A stretch of DNA of 64,000 nt from an uncultured Erysipelotrichaceae bacterium (GCA_902761685.1 CACWLI010000001.1:62001-126000), one strand, 5' to 3'; positions 1 through 7,655 are shown, numbered from the stretch's first letter. The notes: generated from the sequence alone by a model not told the origin. A program made the numbers and translations.

Positions 1-242
1 AAGATTTTAAAAATGAATTTGAAAACATTAAAAATATTAGTTACATCACATTAGTAATTAATCTTCAATATATTAAACTTAATGAAGAATATAACAATGA
101 ATTTAGAATAATTATAAAACCATATAATATTAAATTTAATAGAAAATCTAATCATGAACAAGTTGTTATGAATCAAATTGAAGATTCAATTAACAATGTA
201 ATGAGTAAGTTAAGAGCTGAAGATACAATATTTAAAAATTAA
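1..242 (+). CDS. Hypothetical protein, 3' end only
   Basis: The 3' end of a gene whose start lies outside the window: an open frame from position 3 to TAA at 240-242 encodes about 79 residues. The fragment is charged and Asn/Lys/Ile-rich and ends in a helical stretch (QIEDSINNVMSKLRAEDTIF). No family is recognised. A terminator hairpin begins immediately at the stop codon, which supports this as a real gene end. Confidence 0.6.
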   Translation, partial: DFKNEFENIKNISYITLVINLQYIKLNEEYNNEFRIIIKPYNIKFNRKSNHEQVVMNQIEDSINNVMSKLRAEDTIFKN

Positions 243-265
243 CCTAATATTATTTAGGTTTTTTT
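241..265 (+). terminator. Intrinsic terminator
   Basis: Stem AACCTAA (241-247) pairs with TTAGGTT (254-260) and is followed by a T run. The T run leads directly into an extended -10 box TGTTATAAT (265-273) for the next gene. Confidence 0.8.
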
Positions 266-288
266 GTTATAATAGAATTGGTGAATTT

Positions 289-849
289 ATGAAAATATAT
301 GGTAAGGATAAAAGAATAAATTTTACTATTTATATTTTAGTATTTATTTCAATAATATGGACTATTATTTCGATATATACAATAATTGGATTAGTTAAAA
401 GAAGTACTTTTGATGTTATAATCTTATTTTATTGTTTAATAACAGCTTATGTTGATATAGTAAGTTTTTATGGATTAAAGAATTTAAAAAGAATTTTTAT
501 TCAAGTTGATGATAATAAAATACAAGTTACACAATATGAAACTATTAATAAAAGAGACATTAGAACAATTATTATGTACCCATATTATGTAAATAGATCG
601 AATATGAAATATCCAATTAGTTGGAAATTGAATTTAAAAGATATAAAAAAATATGGTTTTGTTATGGATTTAAATACTAAATTTAAATATTCAACAAAAT
701 TTAATATAGGTTTTATTGATAAAAAAGATAATAAATACATTATTATTCTAAATCAATTTAATGAAGATGACGTTGTTGAAATTATTAAAAGAATTAACAA
801 TGTAACTAAAATAGATCCAGTTGGAAATTTAAAAAATATTTTAAAATAG
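289..849 (+). CDS. Hypothetical membrane protein, possible PH-like C-terminal domain
   Basis: A 186-residue protein with two hydrophobic helices (about residues 10-36 and 41-63) followed by a soluble, beta-rich region of about 120 residues. That layout resembles small bacterial membrane proteins carrying a PH-like domain (YcxB type), but I cannot assign it to a family. The start is supported by GGTGA eight bases upstream and by an extended -10 box at 265-273, giving a very short leader. It appears monocistronic, because a separate promoter follows the stop codon. Confidence 0.65.
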   Translation: MKIYGKDKRINFTIYILVFISIIWTIISIYTIIGLVKRSTFDVIILFYCLITAYVDIVSFYGLKNLKRIFIQVDDNKIQVTQYETINKRDIRTIIMYPYYVNRSNMKYPISWKLNLKDIKKYGFVMDLNTKFKYSTKFNIGFIDKKDNKYIIILNQFNEDDVVEIIKRINNVTKIDPVGNLKNILK

Positions 850-851
850 TA

Positions 852-880
852 TTTACTTCGAAAAAACATTTTGCTATAAT
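852..880 (+). promoter_or_regulatory. Promoter of the ABC-2 exporter operon
   Basis: TTTACT (852-857), 17-base spacer, TATAAT (875-880) with extended -10 TGC at 872-874. Predicted start of transcription is near 887, upstream of the leader hairpin. Confidence 0.75.
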
Positions 881-903
881 AAAATTTAACAAGCCGAAAA
901 ATT

Positions 904-954
904 GACACATTATGATTTTTGAAAATTTATCATAAATAATTATGTGTCTTTTTT
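904..954 (+). terminator. Leader terminator (candidate attenuator) before the ABC-2 operon
   Basis: GACACAT (904-910) pairs with ATGTGTC (942-948), with an inner pairing of TATGAT (911-916) and ATCATA (929-934), followed by TTTTTT. The hairpin lies between the promoter at 852-880 and the ribosome site at 964-970. It should therefore stop transcripts initiated at this operon's own promoter. No known riboswitch was recognised in the short segment ahead of it. Confidence 0.6.
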
Positions 955-975
955 GTTTGTTAGAAAGGAGTGAAA

Positions 976-1959
976 ATGTCGTACATCAGTGTTGATGGCA
1001 TAAGCAAAACCTTTAAAGTGGCCAAAAGAAATAGTGGTCTTAAATCTGCTTTAAAGTCTTTTTTCAAAAGAGAATATGTGTTAATAGATGCAGTCAAAGA
1101 CATATCATTTGAAATTGAAAAAGGTGAAATTGTTGGTTATATTGGTCCAAATGGAGCTGGAAAAAGTACTACGATTAAAATGTTAAGTGGAATCTTATTA
1201 CCAACCGCTGGAAACATAAGCGTGAATGGTTTAAATCCATTCAAAGATAGACGTAAATATGTTTCTAATATAGGTGTTGTATTCGGGCAAAGAAGTCAAC
1301 TTGCTTGGGATATACCTGCGGAGGATACTTTTGACTTATTAAAAGATATCTATAAAATAGAGGATAGTAAGTATCAGAAAACCAAACAAGAACTAATTGA
1401 ATTATTGGATATTGGTGACATTATAAAAAAACCAGTTAGAAGTTTAAGTTTAGGTCAACGTATGAGATGTGAAATAGCAGCCTCATTATTACATAGTCCA
1501 AGTATTTTATTTTTAGATGAACCAACAATTGGATTAGATGCTGCTAGTAAAAAAGTAATTAGAAACTTTATTCTTAAAATTAATAGAGAAAGAAAAGTTA
1601 CAGTTATTTTAACTACACACGATATGCAAGATATTGCATCACTTGCTAAAAGAATTATTTTAATTGGCAAGGGTCAAATTTTATACGACGGATCACTTGA
1701 TAAACTCAAAACTAAATATGGTAGTTATAAAAATATTTTAGTTAATACAAAACAAACAATTAAAGAACCAAGATTAAAAGGAATTATAAGTAAAAAGAAA
1801 GTCGATAATGGTTATAACTTTATAATTGATTCTAATTTAATTACAGTATCAAAATTTATAAACTATTTAACAGATAGATATCAAGTAAGTGATTTAGATA
1901 TTGATAATGAACAAATAGATGATATAATTTTAAAGTTATATGAAGACTATAAAATATGA
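976..1959 (+). CDS. ABC transporter ATP-binding protein (ABC-2 exporter)
   Basis: ATPase subunit of an ABC-2-type exporter. Walker A GPNGAGKST, Q-loop region, signature LSLGQRMRCE, Walker B ILFLDEP and switch TTHD are all present and intact. The roughly 60-residue C-terminal extension and the neighbouring pair of distinct permeases match the COG4586/COG4587/COG3694 set (assignment from memory). ATG 976 is preferred over GTG 970, because AAAGGAG (964-970) overlaps the GTG and sits five bases before the ATG. The substrate is unknown. The gene overlaps the first permease by four bases (ATGA). A leader terminator at 904-954 may regulate it. Confidence 0.88.
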   Translation: MSYISVDGISKTFKVAKRNSGLKSALKSFFKREYVLIDAVKDISFEIEKGEIVGYIGPNGAGKSTTIKMLSGILLPTAGNISVNGLNPFKDRRKYVSNIGVVFGQRSQLAWDIPAEDTFDLLKDIYKIEDSKYQKTKQELIELLDIGDIIKKPVRSLSLGQRMRCEIAASLLHSPSILFLDEPTIGLDAASKKVIRNFILKINRERKVTVILTTHDMQDIASLAKRIILIGKGQILYDGSLDKLKTKYGSYKNILVNTKQTIKEPRLKGIISKKKVDNGYNFIIDSNLITVSKFINYLTDRYQVSDLDIDNEQIDDIILKLYEDYKI

Positions 1960-2762
1960 AACCTTACTTAAATTATTTTAAGTTAAGAATAATAACTAAT
2001 TTACAATATAGAACTGCTGCTTTAGCAGGCATTGCTACTCAATTATTTTTTGGATTCTTGTATATAATGTTATATTTAGCATTATATGAATCTAATAGTG
2101 GAAGTAGTGTTCCAATGGATTGGAATAGCTTGGTTTCTTATTTATGGCTACAACAAGCTTTTTTTGCAGTAACATATCCTTATATGAAAGATAATGAACT
2201 TTTAAATATGATAAAAAATGGAAATTTGGCTTATGAACTTATTAGACCTCAAAGTTTCTATTTAAAATTCTATATTAAAATGTTAGCTGAAAGGGTAGTT
2301 GCAACATTATTAAGATGTATTCCAATTATTGTAATTGGTTTATTATTGCCAAAACCTTATAAACTTGTTTTACCTCCTAGTTTAGGAAATTTAGCAATGT
2401 TTATAATTTCATTAATTTTTTCTTGTTTACTTGTAACAGCTTTATCATTAATAATGCATATAGTAAGTATGTTTACTCTTGATTCAAGAGGAATAACAAG
2501 TGCATATTCAATGATTGCAGAAGTATTCATGGGACTTGTTATTCCATTACCATTTTTCCCTATATGGATGAGAAAAATAGCAAATATTCTTCCGTTTAAA
2601 TTTATAGGAGATTTTCCTTATAGATCATATTCTGGAAGTATAAGTATACTTGAAGGTAAAAGTTTATTACTAGGTAGTGGAATTTGGATAATAATAACAT
2701 TATTATTTGGTTATTTATTATCGAAATATGCTTTAAAGAAGGCCGTGATTCAAGGTGGCTAA
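1956..2762 (+). CDS. ABC-2 family transporter permease
   Basis: A 268-residue polytopic protein with about six hydrophobic helices and the N-terminal pattern of ABC-2 permeases of the COG4587 type (short cytoplasmic start, then a long first helix, a conserved GxLxxxLxRPQ-like segment at NGNLAYELIRPQS). It is translationally coupled to the ATPase by a four-base overlap and overlaps the next permease by eight bases. It probably forms a heterodimeric membrane channel with that protein. Substrate unknown. Confidence 0.82.
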   Translation: MKPYLNYFKLRIITNLQYRTAALAGIATQLFFGFLYIMLYLALYESNSGSSVPMDWNSLVSYLWLQQAFFAVTYPYMKDNELLNMIKNGNLAYELIRPQSFYLKFYIKMLAERVVATLLRCIPIIVIGLLLPKPYKLVLPPSLGNLAMFIISLIFSCLLVTALSLIMHIVSMFTLDSRGITSAYSMIAEVFMGLVIPLPFFPIWMRKIANILPFKFIGDFPYRSYSGSISILEGKSLLLGSGIWIIITLLFGYLLSKYALKKAVIQGG

Positions 2763-3534
2763 ATTATTTATAGAAAGTTTAAAATTAAATATTAAGAGTC
2801 AACTTGAATATAAGAGTTCTTTTATAATGAATTCTATAAGTCAATTTTTTGTATTCTTTACTTATTATTTTGTAATAATAGCTTTATTTGATAAATTTAG
2901 TAATATTAAAGGTTTTACTGTGTATGAAATACTATTATGTTTTTCTATTATTCAATTTGGATTTGCATTTAATGAAACATTTTTTAGAGGAATTGATAAA
3001 TTTGATACATTAATAGTAGATGGGAGTTTAGATAGATTTTTAGTAAGACCACAAAGCATATTATTTCAAACATTATGTAGTGAAATAGATTTTGTTAAAA
3101 TATTTAGAATACTACAATCAATAATCGTAATGATAATTGCATTAATAAAATTAGATATAGTATGGAATATAGTAAAAATTATAGTTTTATTATTAATGAT
3201 GATAGCTTCAATTTTAATATTCTTTGGTTTATTTGTATTAACAAGTTCTTATTGTTTTATAACAATACAAGGTTTAGAAGTAAGAAATCTACTTACTGAT
3301 GGAGGAAAGAATTTAGCTCAATATCCAATATCAATTTATAGAAAAGGAATAGTTTTTGTTTTTACATTTATAATACCTTATGCATTTATTAATTATTATC
3401 CATTATTATATTTTTTAGATAAATCAAATAACATCCTATATATGTTTTCACCACTATTAGTATTTGTATTTTTAATACCATGCTTATTGTCATTTAAAAT
3501 TGGTCTAAAGCATTATAATAGTGCAGGATCTTAA
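2755..3534 (+). CDS. ABC-2 family transporter permease, second subunit
   Basis: A 259-residue polytopic membrane protein of the COG3694-like type. The motif VDGSLDRFLVRPQS parallels NGNLAYELIRPQS in the preceding permease, so the two subunits are related. The start is GTG at 2755 inside the end of the upstream gene, with a CAAGG sequence ahead of it. A strong terminator follows at 3543, closing the three-gene operon. Confidence 0.8.
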   Translation: MAKLFIESLKLNIKSQLEYKSSFIMNSISQFFVFFTYYFVIIALFDKFSNIKGFTVYEILLCFSIIQFGFAFNETFFRGIDKFDTLIVDGSLDRFLVRPQSILFQTLCSEIDFVKIFRILQSIIVMIIALIKLDIVWNIVKIIVLLLMMIASILIFFGLFVLTSSYCFITIQGLEVRNLLTDGGKNLAQYPISIYRKGIVFVFTFIIPYAFINYYPLLYFLDKSNNILYMFSPLLVFVFLIPCLLSFKIGLKHYNSAGS

Positions 3535-3542
3535 TAATAAAA

Positions 3543-3572
3543 AAAGATATCTTAAATTGATATCTTTTTTTA
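3543..3572 (+). terminator. Intrinsic terminator
   Basis: AAAGATATC (3543-3551) pairs with GATATCTTT (3559-3567), followed by T residues. An extended -10 box TGATATAAT for the next gene lies at 3592-3600. Confidence 0.85.
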
Positions 3573-3618
3573 TTTACTTTTTTTTTATGAATGATATAAT
3601 AAATTATGAGGTGAAAAT

Positions 3619-4350
3619 ATGAGAAATAGTACAAAAAGATTTTTATCATTTGCACTAGCTAGTACAATTGTAGCGGGTGTACCAGTAGCTGCTCATGCAG
3701 ATAATTCAAATAATGCAACAGTGATAGAAGAAACATATGAAGATAATTATGTTTATACTGTTGTAGATGGTGATACATTAGGGAAAATAGCTGAGAGATT
3801 TTATGGAAATGCTGGTTATTGGGAACAATTAGCAGCATATAATAAAATGGATAAACCAAGTCAATTAAGTATTGGTGATAAAATTATTATTCCAAGAAAT
3901 TTAACAAGCTTATATAATGCTAATTATAGTGAAGAAGCAAGAATAATAGAAATAGTTTATCCTGAAGATGAAACATATACTGTTAAAAAAGGAGATACAT
4001 TATATTGTATAGTTAGAGTAAGATATAATTTAACTAATCAAGAAGCAGTAGATAAACTAGCAACTTATAATAATTTAAGTGATCCTAATAAATTAAGTGT
4101 TGGACAAGTATTATTATTACCTTGTGAGGAAAAATTACAACAAGTAATTCAAAGAGATTACACTGAGGAATACAATAGAATGGGATGGATTTTAAATCAT
4201 CCAGAAGGATGTAAACCAGTTACTCCTTGCCAACCTGTTGTACCTTGTCAACCAGTTGTTCCTTGTCAAACTCCAGAAGGATATTGGGTATATGTAATAC
4301 CTAGTGAACAAGTAACTGAAGGTTGTCCAAAATTAACATTAAGACCATAA
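3619..4350 (+). CDS. Secreted LysM-repeat protein with Cys-Pro tail
   Basis: A 243-residue exported protein. A signal peptide occupies about residues 1-27 (RFLSFALASTIVAG core, AHA cleavage region). LysM domain 1 lies at about 45-92 (YTVVDGDTLGKIAERFYG) and LysM domain 2 at about 119-167 (YTVKKGDTLYCI). Both should bind peptidoglycan glycan strands. The C-terminal tail has repeated Pro-Cys units (CKPVTPCQPVVPCQPVVPCQ) and no catalytic domain. The Cys-rich tail may form disulfides or cross-link at the cell surface (inference). It is monocistronic, with its own extended -10 promoter and terminator. Confidence 0.85.
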   Translation: MRNSTKRFLSFALASTIVAGVPVAAHADNSNNATVIEETYEDNYVYTVVDGDTLGKIAERFYGNAGYWEQLAAYNKMDKPSQLSIGDKIIIPRNLTSLYNANYSEEARIIEIVYPEDETYTVKKGDTLYCIVRVRYNLTNQEAVDKLATYNNLSDPNKLSVGQVLLLPCEEKLQQVIQRDYTEEYNRMGWILNHPEGCKPVTPCQPVVPCQPVVPCQTPEGYWVYVIPSEQVTEGCPKLTLRP

Positions 4351-4377
4351 AAGCTTTTTAAAAAAAAGCTTTTTTTA
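4349..4377 (+). terminator. Intrinsic terminator
   Basis: An A-rich stem centred on two AAGCTT arms (about 4350-4356 and 4365-4371), followed by a T run directly after the LysM gene. Confidence 0.75.
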
Positions 4378-4388
4378 AAGAATAATAA

Positions 4389-4412
4389 TATTTATTTTAT
4401 TTAAAATAAATA
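4389..4412 (+). promoter_or_regulatory. Perfect inverted repeat over the CDF gene promoter
   Basis: TATTTATTTTA (4389-4399) and TAAAATAAATA (4402-4412) form a perfect 11-base inverted repeat with a two-base centre. The right arm contains the best -10 candidate, TAAAAT (4402-4407), 18 bases before the chosen ATG. The position suits an operator for a metal-responsive repressor, but the sequence is all A/T, so chance symmetry is possible. Confidence 0.4.
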
Positions 4413-4424
4413 ATGGAGTCTAAT

Positions 4425-5573
4425 ATGATAAAAAAACTATTTATAAAGAACTATCAAAATACAAATGACAAAGAAGTAAGAATTAAATATGGAAAAGTAG
4501 CTGGTATATTTGGAATCGTAACTAATTCAATTTTAGGAATAATTAAATTAGTTATTGGTTATTTAACACATAGTGTAAGTATTATGGCAGATGCCATAAA
4601 CAATATATCAGATATGTTATCTTCTATACTTACAATCATAGGATTTAAATTATCAAGTAAAAAAGCAGATAAAGAACATCCATATGGACATGCAAGATAT
4701 GAATACTTATTTACATTTATTATCTCAATATTAATGATTAATATGGGAATAATATTTTTAAAGGAATCAATTGTAAAAATAATTAAACCAGTTAATTTAA
4801 ATATTAGTTATATTACATTTGTAATATTAATAGTTTCAATTCTATTAAAATTAAGTCAAATGTTTGTTTATTTAGATTTTTCAAAAAGTATAAAATCTAA
4901 TACATTAAAAACTAATGCTATTGATACTAGAAATGATATAATAACTACAACTGTAATATTAATATCTATGATTATAATGAAATTATTTAATATAAATATA
5001 GATGGAATACTTGGTGTTATGGTCTCTATATTTGTGATTTATAGTTCTATTATGCTCTTAATTGAAGCAGTTCAACCATTAATTGGTATTAAACCATCAA
5101 AAGAACAAGTTAATAGTATAAAGAAAAAAATTCTTGCACATGATTATGTTTTAGGTGTTCATGATTTAATGATACATAATTATGGAGTAGGTAATGATTT
5201 TGTAAGCGTCCATGTTGAGATTGATTCTAAATTATCTTTAATAGAGGCACATGATTTAATTGATGAAATAGAAAATGATTTTAAAGAACATACTGATATG
5301 TTGTTAACAATTCATATGGATCCAGTTATAGTAGGGGATAAAAAAATTGAAAAATTAAGAATAAAAATATTAGATACATTAAAAAAACTTAATAAAAATA
5401 TAGATATACATGATTTTAGATTTGTTGAAGGAAAGAATAAGTCTAAAATATTATTTGATTGTGTATTACCATTTGAATGTGATTATACGTATAAAGAAAT
5501 AATAAAATTTTTAAATGAAAATATTAAAGAAAATTATGAATATTATGTAGAAATAGATAGACCATATTGCTAA
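4425..5573 (+). CDS. Cation diffusion facilitator (CDF) family metal transporter
   Basis: Predicted proton-coupled efflux transporter for divalent metals (zinc, iron or manganese). CDF signatures are present: HSVSIMADAINNISDMLSS with the helix II Asp pair, the EHPYGHARYEYL motif, and the helix V pair TNAIDTRNDI. Six hydrophobic helices are followed by the usual cytoplasmic domain (HVEIDSKLSLIEAHDLID) and an additional C-terminal segment of about 80 residues, as in longer Bacillota CDF proteins. ATG 4425 is chosen because GGAG (4415-4418) lies seven bases upstream; the ATG at 4413 overlaps that site. The metal cannot be told from sequence alone. An inverted repeat covers the promoter. Confidence 0.87.
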   Translation: MIKKLFIKNYQNTNDKEVRIKYGKVAGIFGIVTNSILGIIKLVIGYLTHSVSIMADAINNISDMLSSILTIIGFKLSSKKADKEHPYGHARYEYLFTFIISILMINMGIIFLKESIVKIIKPVNLNISYITFVILIVSILLKLSQMFVYLDFSKSIKSNTLKTNAIDTRNDIITTTVILISMIIMKLFNINIDGILGVMVSIFVIYSSIMLLIEAVQPLIGIKPSKEQVNSIKKKILAHDYVLGVHDLMIHNYGVGNDFVSVHVEIDSKLSLIEAHDLIDEIENDFKEHTDMLLTIHMDPVIVGDKKIEKLRIKILDTLKKLNKNIDIHDFRFVEGKNKSKILFDCVLPFECDYTYKEIIKFLNENIKENYEYYVEIDRPYC

Positions 5574-5587
5574 TATGGTTTATTTTT
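5561..5587 (+). terminator. Intrinsic terminator overlapping the stop codon
   Basis: ACCATATT (5561-5568) pairs with AATATGGT (5572-5579), followed by a T-rich stretch. The TAA stop (5571-5573) lies in the loop and stem. Confidence 0.7.
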
Positions 5588-5596
5588 TAGTATAAC

Positions 5597-5618
5597 TTTG
5601 TAACAAAATGATAAAAAG
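5597..5618 (+). promoter_or_regulatory. Candidate operator shared with the NAD operon
   Basis: The palindrome TTTGTAACAAA (5597-5607) overlaps an 18-base block at 5601-5618 that matches 48461-48478 in the pncA leader at 17 of 18 positions (TAACAAAATGwTAAAAAG). It lies four bases upstream of the -35 box at 5622. This operon ends in a NrtR-type regulator, which makes a shared regulator site plausible. Confidence 0.45.
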
Positions 5619-5621
5619 TTA

Positions 5622-5650
5622 TTGACTTTAAGAATACTTTGTATTAAAAT
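5622..5650 (+). promoter_or_regulatory. Promoter of the zinc-ribbon/NrtR operon
   Basis: TTGACT (5622-5627), 17-base spacer, TAAAAT (5645-5650). The predicted transcription start near 5657 leaves a leader of about 18 bases containing the GGGGAGG ribosome site. Confidence 0.75.
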
Positions 5651-5674
5651 GTAACTATGTGGGGAGGTTATGAT

Positions 5675-6043
5675 ATGATAGTTAAATTAACAGAAAAAGA
5701 ACTAGGGGAGTTAATTAAGAATTATTTATTTGAAGATGAGTCATTAAAGTCAAAAGAAAATTTCGAATTTGAATTTCAAATTAAATACTATGAAGGATCA
5801 TATGAAGATGATGGGTCATATATTATGAGTTCATATTATAGTTATACTGAAAGAATTAATGTCTTAGGAAAAGAAATTATTGCTAGAGAATATGTTAAGT
5901 TATCATTTAATGAAATATTTAGTATTGTTAGTACTATATTTGAAAGAGAAGGATATAAAGTTAAATTTAACTTTTATTATGCAAATGGTATTTGTTTTGA
6001 AGTTAGTAAATTAGAACAAAAGAATTTAGTTTTAAGTAATTAA
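5675..6043 (+). CDS. Small hypothetical protein, paralog of two NAD-operon proteins
   Basis: A 122-residue protein of unknown function. ATG 5675 is chosen because GGGGAGG (5661-5667) lies seven bases ahead; the in-frame ATG at 5657 falls at the predicted transcription start. The layout (helical N-terminus KLTEKELGELIKNYL, a strand region ERINVLGKEIIAREYVKLSFNEI, then EGYKVKFNFYYANG) parallels the proteins at 53044-53475 and 53486-53884 in the NAD operon, suggesting one small protein family. First gene of an operon running to the NrtR-like gene. Confidence 0.7.
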   Translation: MIVKLTEKELGELIKNYLFEDESLKSKENFEFEFQIKYYEGSYEDDGSYIMSSYYSYTERINVLGKEIIAREYVKLSFNEIFSIVSTIFEREGYKVKFNFYYANGICFEVSKLEQKNLVLSN

Positions 6044-6060
6044 TAAGGAGGTGACTAGTT

Positions 6061-6288
6061 ATGAAAGTTATAGAGGTTAGTAATTATGAAGTAAGATGTA
6101 ATTATTGTAATTCTAAACTTTTAATAGAACCATATGATATTATGACAGAGTCGAGTCATTTGGGTAATTATATATGTCGAACATATTTTATTTGTTCTGT
6201 GTGCAAGGCACCTAATTATAATGTTCCTGATGAATTTAAATATGGTGCAGAAAAAGATTATGAAAGAAGAATGAAAAGAGTTATATAA
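6061..6288 (+). CDS. Small zinc-ribbon protein
   Basis: A 75-residue protein with CNYCNSKL and CSVCKAPN, two CxxC pairs about 35 residues apart, as expected for a zinc ribbon. The strong ribosome site AAGGAGGTGA is eight bases upstream. Second gene of the 5675-7598 operon and the first of three consecutive zinc-ribbon proteins. A target or partner cannot be named; RNA, DNA or protein binding are all possible. Confidence 0.75.
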   Translation: MKVIEVSNYEVRCNYCNSKLLIEPYDIMTESSHLGNYICRTYFICSVCKAPNYNVPDEFKYGAEKDYERRMKRVI

Positions 6289-6301
6289 AAGGAGGTTTAA
6301 T

Positions 6302-6607
6302 ATGAAAGTTTTACAAAGAGGAGAAGGCTGGAAGTTGGAAGTTACGTGTACAGGAAGAGGAAATGGAGGAGGTGGATGCGGTAGTGTGTTAGAAATAAAT
6401 GAAGAAGATATTTATAACACATACCATTATGATTATGCTGGCGATAAAGATACATATTATACAATATCTTGTCCAATATGCGGAAAGGAAACAGATATTG
6501 ATAGTCAGTATATTCCTTATGGAGTTCGTAATTGTGTAAAAAATAATTCACGTCCAAATGTATTAAAAAGATATTTAAAAAGCAATATTTTTAAGGAATT
6601 TGTATGA
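6302..6607 (+). CDS. Small zinc-ribbon protein with Gly-rich first knuckle
   Basis: A 101-residue protein. The N-terminal half carries the spaced pair CTGRGNGGGGCGS, the second pair is CPICGKE, and the spacer has the motif LEINEEDIYNTYHYDYAGD. The DI-Y pattern after the first knuckle recurs in the neighbours (IEPYDIMT at 6061, VEESDINIYY at 6604), so these three are diverged copies. AAAGGAGG precedes the ATG. It overlaps the next gene by four bases (ATGA). Confidence 0.75.
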   Translation: MKVLQRGEGWKLEVTCTGRGNGGGGCGSVLEINEEDIYNTYHYDYAGDKDTYYTISCPICGKETDIDSQYIPYGVRNCVKNNSRPNVLKRYLKSNIFKEFV

Positions 6608-6825
6608 AATATAGTTGTATAAAAAAATGTTACTTATGTAATTCAATATTAGAAGTAGAAGAAAGTGATATTAATATATATTATGATTTTAAAACATTTT
6701 ATATTTGTCCAGTTTGTAATAATAAAAATAATATAGAAATACCTAATAGTATTACTATTAAGAAGTTAGATAATATTAAAATGAAATTATGTAAAATATA
6801 TGATAAAATATATTTGGTGAATTAA
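6604..6825 (+). CDS. Small zinc-ribbon protein
   Basis: A 73-residue protein with CYLCNSILEVEESDI and CPVCNNKN, a two-CxxC zinc ribbon like its two upstream neighbours. It starts inside the stop codon of the previous gene, indicating translational coupling, and ends two bases before the NrtR-like gene. Function unknown; the tight packing suggests that it acts with the regulator or with the first protein of the operon. Confidence 0.72.
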   Translation: MKYSCIKKCYLCNSILEVEESDINIYYDFKTFYICPVCNNKNNIEIPNSITIKKLDNIKMKLCKIYDKIYLVN

Positions 6826-6827
6826 TT

Positions 6828-7598
6828 ATGAAAGAGTTTATATTTGGAGTGACTACAGATTCAATAATATTTTATATTGACAGTAGGAAAAATGAAGATA
6901 TAAGAGGTTTACCAAATAAGTATTTTGGTGTATTGCTTGTCAATATGAATAATGATATATATCAAAATAAATGGGTTTTACCTGGAGGATTTGTTAATTT
7001 AGATGAAACTCTTGAAGAAGCAAATAAAAGAATATTAAAAAAGGAAACTAATTTAACAAATGTATATACTGAACAAATTGGAGCATTTTCTAAAATTGAT
7101 AGAGATCCAAGAGGAAGATGTGTTTCAATTGCATTTATGTCTTTGATTGATAAAACAAAATTAAAGAATAATTTAGGTGAAAATGCTTCATGGTTTGATA
7201 TTAGTTTTAATGAAGATAATAAGAAATGTTATATTACTCTTTCTAATGGAGAAGTTGAATTAAATTTAAAATATAAAAAGAAATTAATAGATGAAAAAAC
7301 TAAAGAATATAAATACATTAGTGAAACTCAAGAACTTGGATTTGATCATGAAGAAATACTAATAAAAGGAATAATAAATTTAAGAGAAAAAGTAAATAAA
7401 ACAGATGTTGCGTTTAATCTAATGCCAGAAGAATTTACAATTGGAGAATTAAAACAAGTATATGAATTAATACTTGGTAAAAAACTAATTAATTCTGCCT
7501 TTAGAAGAGTTATAAAAGATAAAATAATTTCAACAGATAATTATATAAAAACTGGTGGACATAGACCTTCTTGTTTATTTAAGTATAAAAGCATTTAA
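6828..7598 (+). CDS. nrtR: NrtR-type regulator (inactive Nudix domain plus winged helix)
   Basis: A 256-residue protein with an N-terminal Nudix fold and a C-terminal DNA-binding region, the architecture of NrtR, the ADP-ribose-responsive repressor of NAD metabolism. The Nudix box is degenerate: GGFVNLDETLEEANKRILKK keeps the Gly and first Glu, but the REUXEE core reads RILKKE, losing a catalytic Glu, so it should sense rather than cut its ligand. The C-terminus has FTIGELKQVYELILGKKL and HRPSCLFKY, typical of this family. It is alignable along its whole length with the product of 57846-58667. Last gene of its operon; GGTGA precedes the ATG. Confidence 0.8.
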   Translation: MKEFIFGVTTDSIIFYIDSRKNEDIRGLPNKYFGVLLVNMNNDIYQNKWVLPGGFVNLDETLEEANKRILKKETNLTNVYTEQIGAFSKIDRDPRGRCVSIAFMSLIDKTKLKNNLGENASWFDISFNEDNKKCYITLSNGEVELNLKYKKKLIDEKTKEYKYISETQELGFDHEEILIKGIINLREKVNKTDVAFNLMPEEFTIGELKQVYELILGKKLINSAFRRVIKDKIISTDNYIKTGGHRPSCLFKYKSI

Positions 7599-7616
7599 TA
7601 TTGAAATGCTTTTTCT
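7588..7616 (+). terminator. Intrinsic terminator
   Basis: AAAGCATTT (7588-7596) pairs with AAATGCTTT (7604-7612), followed by T residues. The stop codon lies within the hairpin. Confidence 0.75.
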
Positions 7617-7655
7617 GTTGTGATAAAATATTTTGCATTGTTTGAAGGTGATTAT

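Noticed and set aside
1455..1670. Minus-strand open frame within the ABC ATPase gene
   Set aside because: Opposite the Walker B region of a clear ATPase; no independent signals.
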